Positions 1-11,268 of a DNA stretch of 64,000 nt are shown here, piece after piece; the first letter of the stretch is position 1; each line of letters opens with the position of its first letter. The stretch is from Benincasa hispida. Its lineage: Eukaryota; Streptophyta; Magnoliopsida; Cucurbitales; Cucurbitaceae. The stretch lies in NCBI RefSeq assembly GCF_009727055.1, contig NC_052355.1:51267324-51331323 (forward strand), read 5' to 3'. Under the pieces are notes generated by a model. The model worked only from the letters and a program-made list of their open reading frames with translations. It searched no databases and was not told where the DNA came from. A program made the translations under genes and the position numbers.

Positions 1-253
1 TCATGTTTCTCTTAACTTTTAGTTTTGATGTTTAAAACTTATTTTTAAGAATCGTTTTTCAGACTTATTTATTATCCTTTATGATTTATGGGTACTCTAT
101 TATTGTTTTAATATTTGAAATTAATGAAAGTCTTTTGAACTTACCTTATTTAATTAGCATTTATTTCACCGTAATCGAGTGTCGTTTTGAGTTCCATGCA
201 TGCATGTATTTAGTAACGGCCTAACTTAAGTCCTAGGGGGTCGGGTCGTTACA
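1..253 (+). repeat. 3' end of a chromovirus-type LTR (fragment)
   Basis: This stretch is the reverse complement of 43190-43442, the end of a complete LTR elsewhere in the window, with only scattered differences. It ends at 251-253 with the ...GGGTCGTTACA terminus. The left side is cut by the window edge. It abuts a family A copia LTR at 254, so it was probably inserted into that LTR. Orientation is inferred from the related LTR at 33837-36157, where the pol side can be recognised. Confidence 0.8.
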
Positions 254-1851
254 TCGGATCGCTTCGATTTCACAGTGACCGAAATACAAATGATATACAT
301 TCAACACATACAGTTATGCACATAAATCTAATTATCGACGTGCTCAGAACATGATAAGTAACAGGGAAAGGGTTCTATACCAGTTGAAGACTCTCTTCGA
401 ACTTCTGAACCCCAACGCAGCGGATCCCTCCAACAGATCTACCAACACTCGGCGGGAACATCAACTGTAACTGCACGATTAATGCGAACACGAACGCCGT
501 AACGGGGATGACACCACCACTAATGAGCCCCAGGTATTCTCGGAGTGAAAACCCAAATAGTGGGCTTTGGTGAATTTGGTAGAGGACATAGGACAACGAG
601 TCGTGTAGACGATAAGCAAGTGGGAGATAATACAGTGCTATCATATAGCAAAAATGTTTATCGCATAGAGGAGCTACTATCATGTATCTCATACATTTAG
701 CCAATTATATCGCATAGAGGAGCCCTAGCTGAACGATCGTTTAGGAAAAACGTAGACGATCGCTTAGATGGAAGAGCTACTATCATATAGGCTCTCGGGC
801 GATCGTTTCACGAATTCTTTTGGGCGGTTGAAAAATAATGAATGCACTATACAAAATGAAGACCTCTTTTCATTTTTAACCCATCAGTTACCATAAGGGA
901 CGATGCCCACTACCCACGTCCGAACGTGTAAAAAAATGATTAATTATCATATAATTAATCAATTAATTAAATAATAAATATAATCATATTATATTTATAT
1001 CCTATAGTTTGGATATGCACAATATCACCATAGTAATTTTCTCCTCTATTTGATATAAATCAATATTTTATATCTGATTTTCTCCAAAATAATGTATCTC
1101 ATACATTTAGCCAATTATATCAAATATAATTAACCAGTCCAATTATATCATATATAATTGAACTTCCTCTTGTCAATTTGAACATTTCAAATTAACCCAA
1201 ACACTGGTTCTCGACTTTATCCAAGCTACCCAGGGGACCTAATGGACCTGTGGCTCGAAGCTCAAACGGTACGTGAATAGCTGACTAAACTCTTTAGCCA
1301 TGAGATCCACCATCCGTTAACTGTCAGTGATTCCATTAAAGGCCAATAGCTGACTCTTCTTACAACAGATATATTTCTGTTTCCATCGGATATAACCAAT
1401 CATGAGTACGATGACCCTTCACAGATGCTCGTAAATACAGCTGGGCCAATTTACCGTTTTGCCTATGTAGTTACATCTCACTCCTTAAGTACCACTGATT
1501 TCTCTAATGAACAATACAACATAGTCCAACTATGTGTGAACACCTTTCAGGCCAAGGCAAGGTGTGTGGCGCCACATCGTTCAAGCCCCGGAATCAGCCC
1601 TTAAGGGAGCCATCCATCTACTTACCCCTGCCTCAGGGAATGAGTGAATTCCATCTTGTGTAGCTAAGTTCCCAGCTCCCAAATCAGACGAATCCTCAAA
1701 ATGGTAGGTCTGAATTGGCGACTTGACCACTCACACCCATACAAATCAAAGGACCGCCCTCAATGGCAGGAGATCCTAACTCACTCAGGATTGAGGTCAT
1801 GTTACCTATGGTCATCCAAGTGAAGTGAAGTCTCTGTCATTTATCTGGCGT
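254..1851 (-). repeat. Family A copia-type LTR, fragment
   Basis: Read on the minus strand, this matches the LTR copies at 13875-15332 and 42705-47147. Shared blocks include the 'ggtgtgagtgg' segment near 1737, the 'cttaagggctgattc' segment near 1600, and clusters of CGATCG motifs near 720-810. Both ends are missing: the low-coordinate end meets the chromovirus LTR at 253, and the high-coordinate end meets a truncated Athila LTR at about 1851. No TSD can be assigned. A minus-strand open frame at 375-704 has no recognisable domain and is treated as chance. Confidence 0.7.
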
Positions 1852-3118
1852 AAAGTACATCCAGCTTTATCGGTGACAATTATCCGACGCATCAGTCAGG
1901 AATTAAAGCTGTCTCATCTGTACAACTAGGAAAGAGAAGCCGCCTTTCACCTTTGATGCCCTATAAATACCAAGTGCATTCTTCAGAGAAGGGGTTAAGT
2001 AGTCGATTACCTCATCACCATTATAAGTTCATACCTCTGTTCATAGTTTCCTTTTCCATTTTACGGCGGAGCAAGAGAAGAATGGTGACGCCAAAGATTA
2101 TCCAAGGCAGCTCGAGAGAGAACTTTGGGGCGTAAGAGCAGAGAGCGGGCTGACTCTCGCGAAAGCAAGAATATCTTTAGAGCGCGAGTAGAAACAGTGT
2201 AACGCCTAGTAGCAAGAAATTGCTCCAGGCTCTTTACTATACTTGCATTGTTATTCTGTACTTCATCTTATATCTATTCAATGGAAGTTCTATTTCTACA
2301 TTTGCTCACTCTCTTAATACGCATGAGTAGCTAAACTAGCTGAATGAGTTGAGATGAACTAAGCTAACATGATCTAGGAAGTTCATTGCTTGCGATTGTC
2401 TTGTTTTATGTTGTGCAAAATACCCCTTTAGAGTTACTCGAGAGAGAATCTAAAGAAAGAACCTAATATCTCGAGAGAGCTAGGTTAGAATCTGGACTCG
2501 AAAGAGCAAGATTAGGCTTGTATAAACAAGAGATAGGGACTTAAAGATAAGCTCTATTTGTCAACTTGCATCGCATGTATCCTAGGAATAGGAACGATAT
2601 TATGTGGTTGCATATTTGTGTGAATGTCATGTTGTCATCGCATAAATAGAGATAGAGGTTTATGTGTAGACCCTGTAGACTTATTGCATATTTATCGCAT
2701 GCGTTCTAGCCTTAGAAGCCATGGTATTTGCGCCGCAAGGTGGTTTACTATTGTATGCATGTTGCATGATCACAAGGCATGAACGCATCTTAGGGAGTGT
2801 TAGCCGAAACCCTTTTCAACCCGTTCACCGCATATTCATCGTATTTCCTGTTTACCAACTCTTTTCGAACTCTGCCGCATTCGTTCTTACTTTCATTAAT
2901 GCGACAACAACCCAACACTTATTTATTCAACTGGTTACTACAAGTTTTCACAAAAATTGCCAACGCAACTATTTTCACAAGTCCCTCTGTTCAACCCTGG
3001 ACTTACTAGGAAACTGAGAGGAATTTACACTTGGATTCCTCTGGGGAAACTTGAGTGCACAATGCAATCCACCAACACATATCATCCATAATTTCCACTT
3101 CATAAAATTCAAGCATCA
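1852..3118 (+). repeat. 5' LTR of Athila element 1, truncated
   Basis: It aligns almost throughout with 10006-11268 of the 3' LTR, so about 387 bp of U3 are missing. It ends ...AAGCATCA just before the primer site. Small changes separate the two LTRs, consistent with an old insertion. Confidence 0.85.
1962..1969 (+). promoter_or_regulatory. TATA box of the Athila 1 5' LTR
   Basis: TATAAATA in the context 'gccctataaatacc', at the same place as TATAAATA in the other Athila LTRs (10116, 49836, 58387). It probably directs transcription of the element's RNA. Assigned by motif and conservation only. Confidence 0.6.
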
Positions 3119-3124
3119 AATTTT

Positions 3125-3142
3125 TGGCGCCGTTGCTGGGGA
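3125..3142 (+). other. Primer binding site (tRNA-Asp type)
   Basis: TGGCGCCGTTGCTGGGGA lies six bases after the 5' LTR. It is complementary to the 3' end of plant tRNA-Asp with one mismatch (the T of GCTGG). This primer is typical of Athila elements. Confidence 0.85.
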
Positions 3143-3156
3143 CTTCGGCAAAATAG

Positions 3157-4820
3157 TTGTTAACGGTAATTTTTGTGATTTCTTTGCAAAACTCTCAATC
3201 TTTGGCGAACTACGACCCGAAGATTGAGAGAACATTTCAAAGGAGACTAAGAGACCGCCAACAACAACCACAATTCGATAAAGAAGAGATGGTGGAGCAG
3301 CCTAGGAATGAAGCACCAAACAACAACAATGTCATGGCAAATCCGATTCTGTTGGCAAACGATCGCAATAGGCCCATTATGGACTATGCATTGCCAAACC
3401 TCTATGATTTCTCTCCCGAATCATGAGGCCTGCCTTAGACGGAAGTAGATTTGAAATGAAATTAGTGATGTTGCAGATGATCCAGGTTGCAAGTCAATTT
3501 GGAGGAAGGCGTGGCGAGGATCCACATGCCCATCTCTGAGGTTTTATTGAAATTTGCAATACTTTTGTGTTCTTGAACATTTCTATTGAAGAAGTTTGGC
3601 TAACGTTGTTCCCATTTTCTCTCTGTGATTAGGCTAGGAAATGGGCTTATTTTCTCGAACCAGGAGAGATCACTTCTTGGGAGCAGGTGGTGGAGAAGTT
3701 TATGAAGAAGTATTTTCCACCTACCGAAAACGCATGACGAAGAAAGCTTATTACTAATTTTGAACAAGATATGGACAAATTGCTCATCGATGCTTGGGCG
3801 AGGTTTAAAAGGTTGGTCCGAGATTGTCCGCATAATGGGCTACCAGATTGCCTGCAAATGAAAATTTTCTTCCACGGTTTGAATCCTACTTCGCAGACCG
3901 CTACCAATGCGGCAGCAGCTAGTAGTCTGCTTGACAAAACTTGCGATGAGGTGAAGAATATCCTGGACTGCATCTCAAAGAACCATGAAGACTGGAGGGA
4001 GAAGGACCAGAGATTAAGACTCAAAGATTCTGATGCAAATAACGGTGTTATTGTTTCATTGCAAAACCAAATGACTGCAATGATGAACTTGATTCAAGGA
4101 ATGACCATCAGCAGCCCAACACCGCAAGGTGTGCAACTTACGGTGATGGGCATGCAATGGAAGATTGCCCGCAAAATCCACAGTCTATATATTTTTGTAA
4201 AGAACAACCCCTTTCCAAACACCTACAACCCTGGGTGGAAAAACCAACCCAATTTTGCTTAGAAGAATCAACAACAAAATTTTCAATCTGTGGCGCAAAA
4301 AGAAGGGCCACAAGGATTCTTTCAATGCAGTAACGGTCAATAAAGCAACCAAGCAAGTAGCTCATAACAACCATCACAATCTTCTTCTCTAGAAAGCCTA
4401 TTGAAGAAATACATAGAGAAAAACGACACAGTGCTTCAAAGTCAAGCTACGTCCATCTGCAACCTTGAATTGCAAATGGGCCAGATTGCGAATGAGCTCA
4501 AAGTAGACCGCAAGGGGCGTTGCCAAGTTCAACCGAGCTTCCACGCAATCTAGGGGGATCAGGTAAGGAGCAATGTTAGGTTGTGATATTGCGAGTGGAA
4601 AGACCGTGGAGGGAGAAAAAAAGGACCAGAGTAGAACAACTTCCATCGCAGCTGAGCCTGAGATTGCGGCAACACAAGAAGAAGAAAAGGAAAATGAAGT
4701 AGTAGAACTTGAGGTTGCATCAACCTCAAAGTAAAATGAAATGGGAACCGTGAAAGTTTAGTTACCACCCTTCTCTCAGAGGCTAAGGAAGAAGAAAAAC
4801 GAAGAGGTACAGTACCAACG
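3157..4820 (+). pseudogene. Broken gag of Athila element 1
   Basis: It encodes the capsid/nucleocapsid polyprotein of the retrotransposon. The frame opens after the primer site (ANYDPKIERTFQRRLRDR near 3208), runs through a Retrotrans_gag-like core (ARKWAYFLEPGEITSWEQVV near 3633-3692) and continues into a Gln/Asn-rich tail (NPGWKNQPNFA). It is broken by a frameshift after about 3426 and in-frame stops at 3537-3539, 3630-3632, 3735-3737 and 4260-4262. The longest surviving piece is 3771-4262. The zinc-knuckle region near 4140 is rearranged relative to Athila element 2 (52060-52110), which keeps more of it. Function was inferred from homology to element 2 and the gag family. Confidence 0.8.
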
Positions 4821-4830
4821 CTTTCTGTCT

Positions 4831-5346
4831 ATGCTAAAACAATTACATGTTAATATTCCTTTCAGTAAAGCGATTGAGGAAATGCCTGCCTATGCCAAGT
4901 TTCTGAAGGACATAGTAACTAAGAAGAGAGGCGTTGGAAAATTTGCCACGGTGGCACTAACACAAAGTTCCAAATCTATTATCCCACCAAAGATGAGCGA
5001 TCCTGGGAGCTTCACTATTCCTTGCTCCATAGAAGAACTCTATATTAGGCAAGCCCTGTGTGACTTGAGGGCCAGCAAAAATTTGATGCTGCTGTCAATC
5101 TTTTGACAATTAAAATTAGGGCAACTTGTGCCCACATCCGTGACTCTCCAACTGGCCGGCAGAACTCTGGTTCATCCAGAGTGTAAGGTGAAGGACGTGC
5201 TGATCACGATTGATAAATTTATTTTGCCAGCTGACTTCATCATCCTAGATTATGAGGCCGATAAAGATGTGCCCATCATTTTGGGGCGACCTTTCCTATC
5301 AACGGTCATGCTCAAATTTATGTGCACAAGGGAGAAATCACTTTGA
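4831..5346 (+). pseudogene. Retropepsin-like protease region, Athila 1
   Basis: Linker and aspartic protease of the polyprotein. The linker (EEMPAYAKFLKDIVTKKR) precedes a protease core with ALCDLRASKNLM and, further on, ADKDVPIILGRPFLST. The catalytic motif of Athila proteases is normally D-L/T-G-A; here Gly is replaced by Arg (codon AGG, 5068-5070). A stop at 5104-5106 splits the domain, and the frame closes early at 5344-5346. Element 2 carries the same Gly-to-Arg change. The minus-strand Athila-like element at 27254-27757 keeps DLGAS. Confidence 0.78.
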
Positions 5347-5358
5347 GGCAGATAAACA

Positions 5359-7311
5359 GTGACAGCAGCTCCAAATTCAATATTAATTCGTGTGAAATTT
5401 CCTGATGAGGAAGACCCGCCAGATTCTGAAGATGACCTGAATTTGATTGAAGAAGAAAAGTCTGATGAAGAGTGTGAAGAAGAGGATGCCAACGCATCTG
5501 TAGCTGTCTGTAATGCGATCGTAGCAAAAACAAACAAAGAAGAAGGATTGATCGCAATGCAAGAAGTAGAGTCGAAAGAAGAAAGAAAAATAACACAACC
5601 TTCTCTCGTGGAACCACCAACATTTGAATTGAAAACCCTACCAACATATTTGAAGTATGCATTCCTGGGGCAGAATGAGAAGCTGCTAGTAATAATTTCC
5701 TCCACATTTAACGCAGATCAAGAGAATGCATTGATGAGCATTCTCAAGAAGCATGTGCGATCAATTGGCTGGACGCTCGCTAATATAAGAGGAATTAGCC
5801 CCGGGTACTGCATGCACCACATTCGTCTTGAGGACGACTGTAAAGCAACCATTGAAAATCAACGCAGACTTAACCCTGCGATGAAGGAGGTCGTCAAAAA
5901 GGAGATTAACAAGTGGCTGGATGCGGGCATTATCTATACTATTGCAGAGAACACGTGGGTCAGCCCCGTGTAATGTGTGTCGAAGAAGGGAGGAATGACG
6001 GTAGTCCCAAATGAGAACAATGAATTAATATCGCAAAGGACCATCACTAGATGACACATCTGCATAGACTATCACAAATTGAATGCGGCCACAAAGAAAG
6101 ATCACTTCCCTTTGCTATTCATCGATCAAATGCTGGATAGATTAGCAGGGAATGATTTTTATTGCTTCTTGGATGGATATGCCGGGTATAATCAGATCAT
6201 GATAACTCCTGAAGACCAAGACAAGACCATATTCACCTACTCATATGGGACATTTGCTTTTCGCCGCATGCCGTTTAGCCTCTGCAATGCGCCAAGCATA
6301 TTTTAGAGGTGCATGATGGCAATCTTTTCAGATTATCTCGAGGACTCAATAGAAATATTTATGGATGACTTCTTCATTTATGGAAACACTTATGAAGTCT
6401 GCCTGGCCAATTTGGAGAAAATTCTGAAAAGATGTGAAGAGACGAACCTGGTGCTCAATTGGGAAAAATGTCACTTCATGGTGAAGGAGGGAATAGTGTT
6501 GAGACATAAGGTCTCCCGAGAAGGGTTGGAGGTAGACAAAGCAAAGATTGACGCAATTGAAAAGCTTCCACCTCCAACCAATGTGAAGGCTGTACGAAGC
6601 TTCTTGGGGCATGCCGGATTCTATAGACGATTCGTCAAAGACTTTTCTAAGATAGCAAGAACACTGAGTGCATTGTTAGAGGCAAACAGGAAGTTTGAAT
6701 TTGACAACAATTGCCTCAATGCATTCAAAATTTTAAAAGATGCGCTAATTACCGCACCCGTCTTGATTGTGCTGAATTGGATTCTCCCATTCGAACTCAT
6801 GTGCGACGCAAGTGGGTATGCGATGGGAGCTGCATTAGCACAAAAGGAAAAAACTATTTTGCACCCCATCGCATATGCGAGTAAAACTTTGAACCCTGCT
6901 CAACTTAATTATACCACCACTGAAAAAGAACTCCTGGCTGTGATTTTTGCGTTGGAAAAATTTCGGGCATATCTATTAGAAACCAATGTACTCATTCACA
7001 TTGATCACTCGACAATCAAATATTTGATGACAAAGAATGACGCAAAGCCGAGGTTGATCAGATGGGTTCTCCTCCTTCAAGAGCTTGATATCGAGATAAT
7101 TGATTGGAAGGGGACAGAGAATCAAGTTGCGGATCACTTGTCAAGATTAGAAAATCCTGAGGTTGACCGCAATGAATCTGAAGTAAGTGCTGTGTTCCCG
7201 GACGAGCAGCTATTTCGCATAGAAGAATTTCCCTGGTATGCGGACATCGTTAATTATTTGGTTTGTGAACAATTTCCTGAAGATTACACCTACCATACAG
7301 AAGAAGCTTGA
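5359..7311 (+). pseudogene. Reverse transcriptase and RNase H, Athila 1
   Basis: It copies element RNA into DNA. The region begins with an acidic linker, then the RT N-terminus (IGWTLANIRGISPGYCMH, 5764-5817), the palm with the intact catalytic FMDD (6358-6369), and the RT thumb ([20 protein letters not shown]). RNase H follows with DAS (6808), TTEKE (6919) and IDHST (7003), ending in VADHLSR. Stops at 5971-5973, 6052-6054 and 6304-6306 break the frame. From 6313 to 7311 it stays open for 332 residues, covering the RT catalytic loop to RNase H. The integrase frame overlaps from 7238 in another phase, so one more frameshift lies near 7300. Confidence 0.85.
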
Positions 7312-8308
7312 GAATGAATGCAAACACTATTATTGGGATGAGCCGAATCTGTATAAAAGAAGTGCAGACCAAATCATTCGATTATGCATCACAGATGCTG
7401 CTCAACAATGCATATTATCGCAGTGCCATGATTCGCCATATGGAGGGCACTTTGGAGGACAACGTACTGCAGCCAAAGTTTTACAAAGTAGATTCTTCTG
7501 GCCTTCATTATTTAAGGATGCTGCTGACTACACNNNNNNNNNNNNNNNNNNNNNNNNNNNNNNNNNNNNNNNNNNNNNNNNNNNNNNNNNNNNNNNNNNN
7601 NNNNNNNNNNNNNNNNNNNNNNNNNNNNNNNNNATAAAGGAGCTGTTGCGCAAGTACAATATCCTCCACAAAGTGGCCACTGCATACCATCTGCAAACAA
7701 AGGGCCAAGCTGAAGTGTCCAATCGGGAAATTAAATTGATACTTGAGAAGGTAGTCAAACCTTCGTGGAAGGATTGGGCAATGAAGCTTGATGATGTGTT
7801 ATGGGCATACCGGACCGCATTTAAAACACCTATAGGTATGTCCCCTTTTGCGTTGGTATTCGAAAAGGCGTGTTACTTGCCTTTGGAGCTGGAATATAAA
7901 GCATTGTGGGCAGTCAAGAAACTGAATTTCGATTTGAAGAAAGCAGGGGAAGCGCGAAAAGTGCAACTGGTCGAGCTAAAAGAATGGAGGAACAATGTAT
8001 ATGAAAATGCGAAAATTTATAAAGAACGCACCAAGCGTTGGCATGATCAACGCATATGTAGTAAGAACCTCCAAATCGGGCAGAAAGTCTTGCTTTTCAA
8101 TTCACGTCTGCGACTCTTCCCGGGAAAGCTAAAGTCTCGTTGGTCTGGACCGTTCATAATTCGACAAGTACTTCTGCATGGCGTGGTAGAATTATCAAAT
8201 AACGGCGAAACCAACATATTCAAGGTCAATGGGCTGCGAGTAAAGGCATACTATGGAGAAGACTGGCATCGCCAAGTCGACTCCATGGAATTAAGAAACC
8301 TTGAATGA
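7238..8308 (+). pseudogene. Integrase of Athila 1, interrupted by an assembly gap
   Basis: It would insert the cDNA into the genome. Before the gap are the zinc-binding region (HYYWDEPNLYKR, then HDSPYGGHFGGQRTAAKVL). After the gap are [11 protein letters not shown] and [11 protein letters not shown], which contains the catalytic Glu, and then a C-terminal domain ([18 protein letters not shown]) to the stop near 8308. The two catalytic Asp residues fall inside the 100-N gap. Comparison with element 2 (55553-55860) suggests about 308 bp are missing, so the apparent open frame through the N run means nothing. There is no chromodomain, as expected for Athila. Confidence 0.82.
7534..7633. other. 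Assembly gap, 100 N
   Basis: Exactly 100 N, a conventional placeholder for a gap of unknown size. By alignment with Athila element 2 the true missing length should be about 308 bp of integrase core. Confidence 0.97.
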
Positions 8309-8924
8309 AGAAGGAAGTAGGTAGTCCCTGCGTTATCAGATGATCACAATTTATCAGGGACGCAAAGTTTTGGAAAATCTCAAGTCTTCAACTCTTTTTT
8401 CCACTACAAAAAAATGCCTTTTATTTTGTTTAAAATAATTTGACCCTCTCTTTGTTTTCCTTACAACGATCGAGGCGCGGGATTGCGGAAATGTTACGTG
8501 AAGCAGCACTTATCTTATTCCATCACCGCAACCCAACGAAGAATGATCGCCACAAGATGGATGCGTCAATACAATGCGGGCGACAGCGCTAAATTTGGGG
8601 GTGTACTCTTCCTTATCCTTACTTCAAAATTTGTGCTATCACATTGCATATTACTTTTCAAAGTTTTATCACCGTATCCTCCTTGACTACCGCAAACATA
8701 TCACAAGTAGATAACTTTAGTAGTTTACCGTATATATTCTTTGCCAAGTATGATTTCAATGATGAAAAATATGCTTCTATCTCTTTCGTATATACTAGAG
8801 TCAACGAAAATCTTAGGATAGTCACCTTATGAAATATTTCTTGCAGTTAGTGGTTTGCTAGCTTTCTTTCAAATTTTCTTTACAATGCATTCTATGACCA
8901 TCACATGACTTATTTTAATCTTTT

Positions 8925-8962
8925 GGCAATGAGGACATTGCCGTATTTTAAATTTGGGGGTG
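8925..8962 (+). promoter_or_regulatory. Hairpin plus internal purine tract (module 1)
   Basis: GGCAATG-AGGA-CATTGCC is a perfect 7-bp stem with an AGGA loop (8925-8942). Eight bases later comes AAATTTGGGGGTG (8950-8962), the same tract that abuts the 3' LTR. Its role is unknown; a second polypurine-type primer or an RNA signal are possibilities. Confidence 0.6.
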
Positions 8963-9026
8963 GGGTATTTGTTTCCGACCTTGCTACAAAAGAAAAAAAA
9001 CATATATAATTTTTTTTTTGAATAAC

Positions 9027-9300
9027 AACTCCACTGTCAACGCAATGAGAAACCCATGTTGATAAGAGTTAAGTTGTGAAAGGCACTTACTTGTAGTTAG
9101 ATGTCTGCATGATACACGTGGGGGCAAGCCAAAATGAAAGTAAGTCACCAGGATGAACGCATAAATAAATGACCGCAACTCCACTGCCAAGTTGGTATGA
9201 GTTTAGTCTGAGAAAGAGTGCATTGCTCGTAGTTGGATGTCCATATGACACCCGTGGGGGAAAGCCAAAACGAAGGCAAGACACTCAGATCGGCGTAAGG
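9027..9300 (+). repeat. 150-bp tandem duplication in Athila 1 3' UTR
   Basis: Unit 1 starts at 9027 and unit 2 at 9177, both with AACTCCACTG. Each contains a 'tagttNgatgtc...cacgtgggggcaagcc'-like block (9095-9130 and 9231-9270, with CACCCGTGGGGGAAAGCC in the second). The same pair of units occurs in element 2 at 57316-57545. Confidence 0.75.
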
Positions 9301-9581
9301 TCAGAAAAAAATAGCAATGAAGAAAATTTTTGTGCAAGGATAAATCATTTGACACCCCGGTGGAAAATTTTCTTTTTGAAATAAATCATGCGATGTTTCG
9401 GAATTCAGTAAAGTCCTTTTGAAAGTTAAGCTTGCAATCCCTAAGTCTTAGAAGTATTTTTAGGAAGAGAATTTGAATAAGACTTAAGGAAAATTCTGGC
9501 ATATTAGGATTTGAACGAAGTATCCTTGAGAAATCTAGGGAAAGAACTTTGCGGCTAACTTGTTAAAGGAATCTTTAGCTT

Positions 9582-9618
9582 ATGCTTGAGGACAAGCATT
9601 GTTTAAAATTTGGGGGTG
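9582..9618 (+). promoter_or_regulatory. Hairpin plus polypurine tract before the 3' LTR (module 2)
   Basis: ATGCTTG-AGGA-CAAGCAT (9582-9599) is a perfect 7-bp stem with the same AGGA loop as module 1. It is followed after six bases by AAATTTGGGGGTG (9606-9618), which touches the 3' LTR start TGATAATAG. The position fits the plus-strand primer (PPT). Confidence 0.7.
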
Positions 9619-11268
9619 TGATAATAGATAGAAATACACGTTATCATAGTGCTAAATCCTTAAACGAATGTTGGATTGCGTTGATGAAATATGTAAATTG
9701 CGTCCATTAAGCATAAATTCTATAATATTGTGGTCGCATGCGTCCAATGCATTAGAGCATGTTGATCTTTATATTTTTGTGCAGAATAATGCGTTAACGC
9801 AATGCAAAGAATGCGATCATAGGAATACATTGGTCGAGCGCAACTTCACCGCAAGACTTTGTGTTGATCGTGCTCGCAAACATTCACCCAAGAAGAATCA
9901 CCGCAACATGGTGGGCGCATCCGGATGAAAGGACAATTAAGATCAATGGGACAAAAAGCTGACGGCAGTCAGATCCAAATTAAGTTGACAACCGATAACG
10001 GTCACAAAGTACATCCAACTTTATCGGTGACAATTATCTGACGCATCAGTTAGGAATTAAAGCTATCCCATCTGTACAACCAGGAGAGAGAAGCCGCCTT
10101 TCACCTTTGATGCCTTATAAATACCAAGAGCATTCTTCAGAGAAGGGGTTAAGCAGTCGATTACCTCATCACCATTATAAGTTCATACCTCTGTTCATAG
10201 TTTCCTTTTCCATTTTACGGCGGAGCAAGAGAAAAATGGTGACGCCAAAGATTATCCAAGGCAGCTCGAGAGAGAACTTTGGGGCATAAGAGCAGAGAGC
10301 GGGCTGACTCTCGCGAAAGCGAGAATATCTTTAGAGCACGAGTAGAAACAGTGTAACGCCTAGTAGCAAGAAATTGCTCCAGGCTCTTTACTATACTTGC
10401 ATTGTTATTCTGTACTTCATCTTATATCTATTCAATGGAAGTTCTATTTCTACATTTGCTCACTCTCTTAATACGCATGAATAGCTAAACTAGCTGAATG
10501 AGTTGAGATGAACTAAGCTAACATGATCTAGGAAGTTCATTGCTTGCGATTGTCTTGTTTTATGTTGTGCAAAATACCCCCTTAGAGTTACTCGAGAGAG
10601 AATCTAAAGAAAGAACCTAATATCTCGAGAGAGCTAGGTTAGAATCTGGACTCGAAAGAGCAAGATTAGGCTTGCATAAACAAGAGATAGGGACTTAGAG
10701 ATAAGCTTTGTTTGTCAACTTACATCGCATGCATCCTAGGAATAGGAACGATATTATGTGGTTGCATATTTGTGTGAATATCATGTTGTCATCACATAAA
10801 TAGAGATAGAGGTTTATGTGTAAACCCTGTAGACTTATCGCATATTTATCGCATGCGTTCTAGCCTTAGAAGCCGTGGCATTCGCGCCGAGGTGGTTTAC
10901 TATTGTATGCATGTTGCATGATCGCAAGGCATGAACGCATCCTAGGGAGTGTTAGCCGAAACCCTTCTCAACCCGTTCACCGCATATTCATCGTATTTCC
11001 CATTTACCAACTCTTTTAGAACTCTGCCGCATTCGTTCTTACTTTCATTAACACGACAACAACCCAACACTTATTTATTCAATTGGTTACCGCAAGTTTT
11101 CACAAAAATTGCCAACGCAACTATTTTCATAAGTTACTGTATTCAACCCTGGACTTACCAGGAAACTTAGAGGAATTTACACTTGGATTCCTCTGGGGAA
11201 ACTTGAGTGCACAACGCAATCCACCAACACATATCATCCATAATTTCCACTTCATAAATTCAAGCACA
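9619..11268 (+). repeat. 3' LTR of Athila element 1
   Basis: It starts TGATAATAGATAGAAATACA directly after the purine tract. It ends at about 11266-11268 (...TTCAAGCACA), corresponding to the 5' LTR end AAGCATCA. A TATA box lies at 10116-10123. Short open frames inside are LTR noise. It is immediately followed by a fragment of another Athila-type LTR. Confidence 0.85.
10116..10123 (+). promoter_or_regulatory. TATA box of the Athila 1 3' LTR
   Basis: TATAAATA in 'gccttataaatacc', equivalent to 1962-1969. Confidence 0.55.

Larger units (their letters stand above)
8309..9618 (+). other. 3' untranslated region of Athila 1
   Basis: No convincing gene lies here. The region has three AAATTTGGGGGTG tracts (8591-8603, 8950-8962, 9606-9618). 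Two of them are preceded by small hairpins. A roughly 150-bp tandem duplication (9027-9300) lies between them. All of this is also present, in the same order, in element 2 (56536-57868), so the layout is a family trait. An envelope-like gene, often found here in Athila, is not recognisable. Confidence 0.75.
1852..11268 (+). mobile_element. Athila-type Ty3/gypsy retrotransposon 1 (5'-truncated)
   Basis: In order: truncated 5' LTR (1852-3118), primer binding site complementary to tRNA-Asp (3125-3142), gag, protease, reverse transcriptase/RNase H, integrase, a 1.3-kb 3' untranslated region, a purine-rich tract, and the 3' LTR (9619-11268). The Asp primer site and the pol sequence (for example [10 protein letters not shown] and YYWDEPNLYKR) point to the Athila/Tat group. 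Gag and pol carry frameshifts and stops, and 100 N interrupt the integrase. No envelope-like frame is recognisable between integrase and the 3' LTR. The element cannot be autonomous as assembled. Its first 387 LTR bases are absent on the left, so no target duplication can be checked. Confidence 0.88.

Noticed and set aside
375..704. 109-codon minus-strand frame
   Set aside because: Lies in LTR-like DNA, no recognisable domain, no conservation visible in the other LTR copies.
7308..7758. Several frames crossing the N run
   Set aside because: They exist only because N codons are read through as X. Only the integrase frame has homology on both sides.
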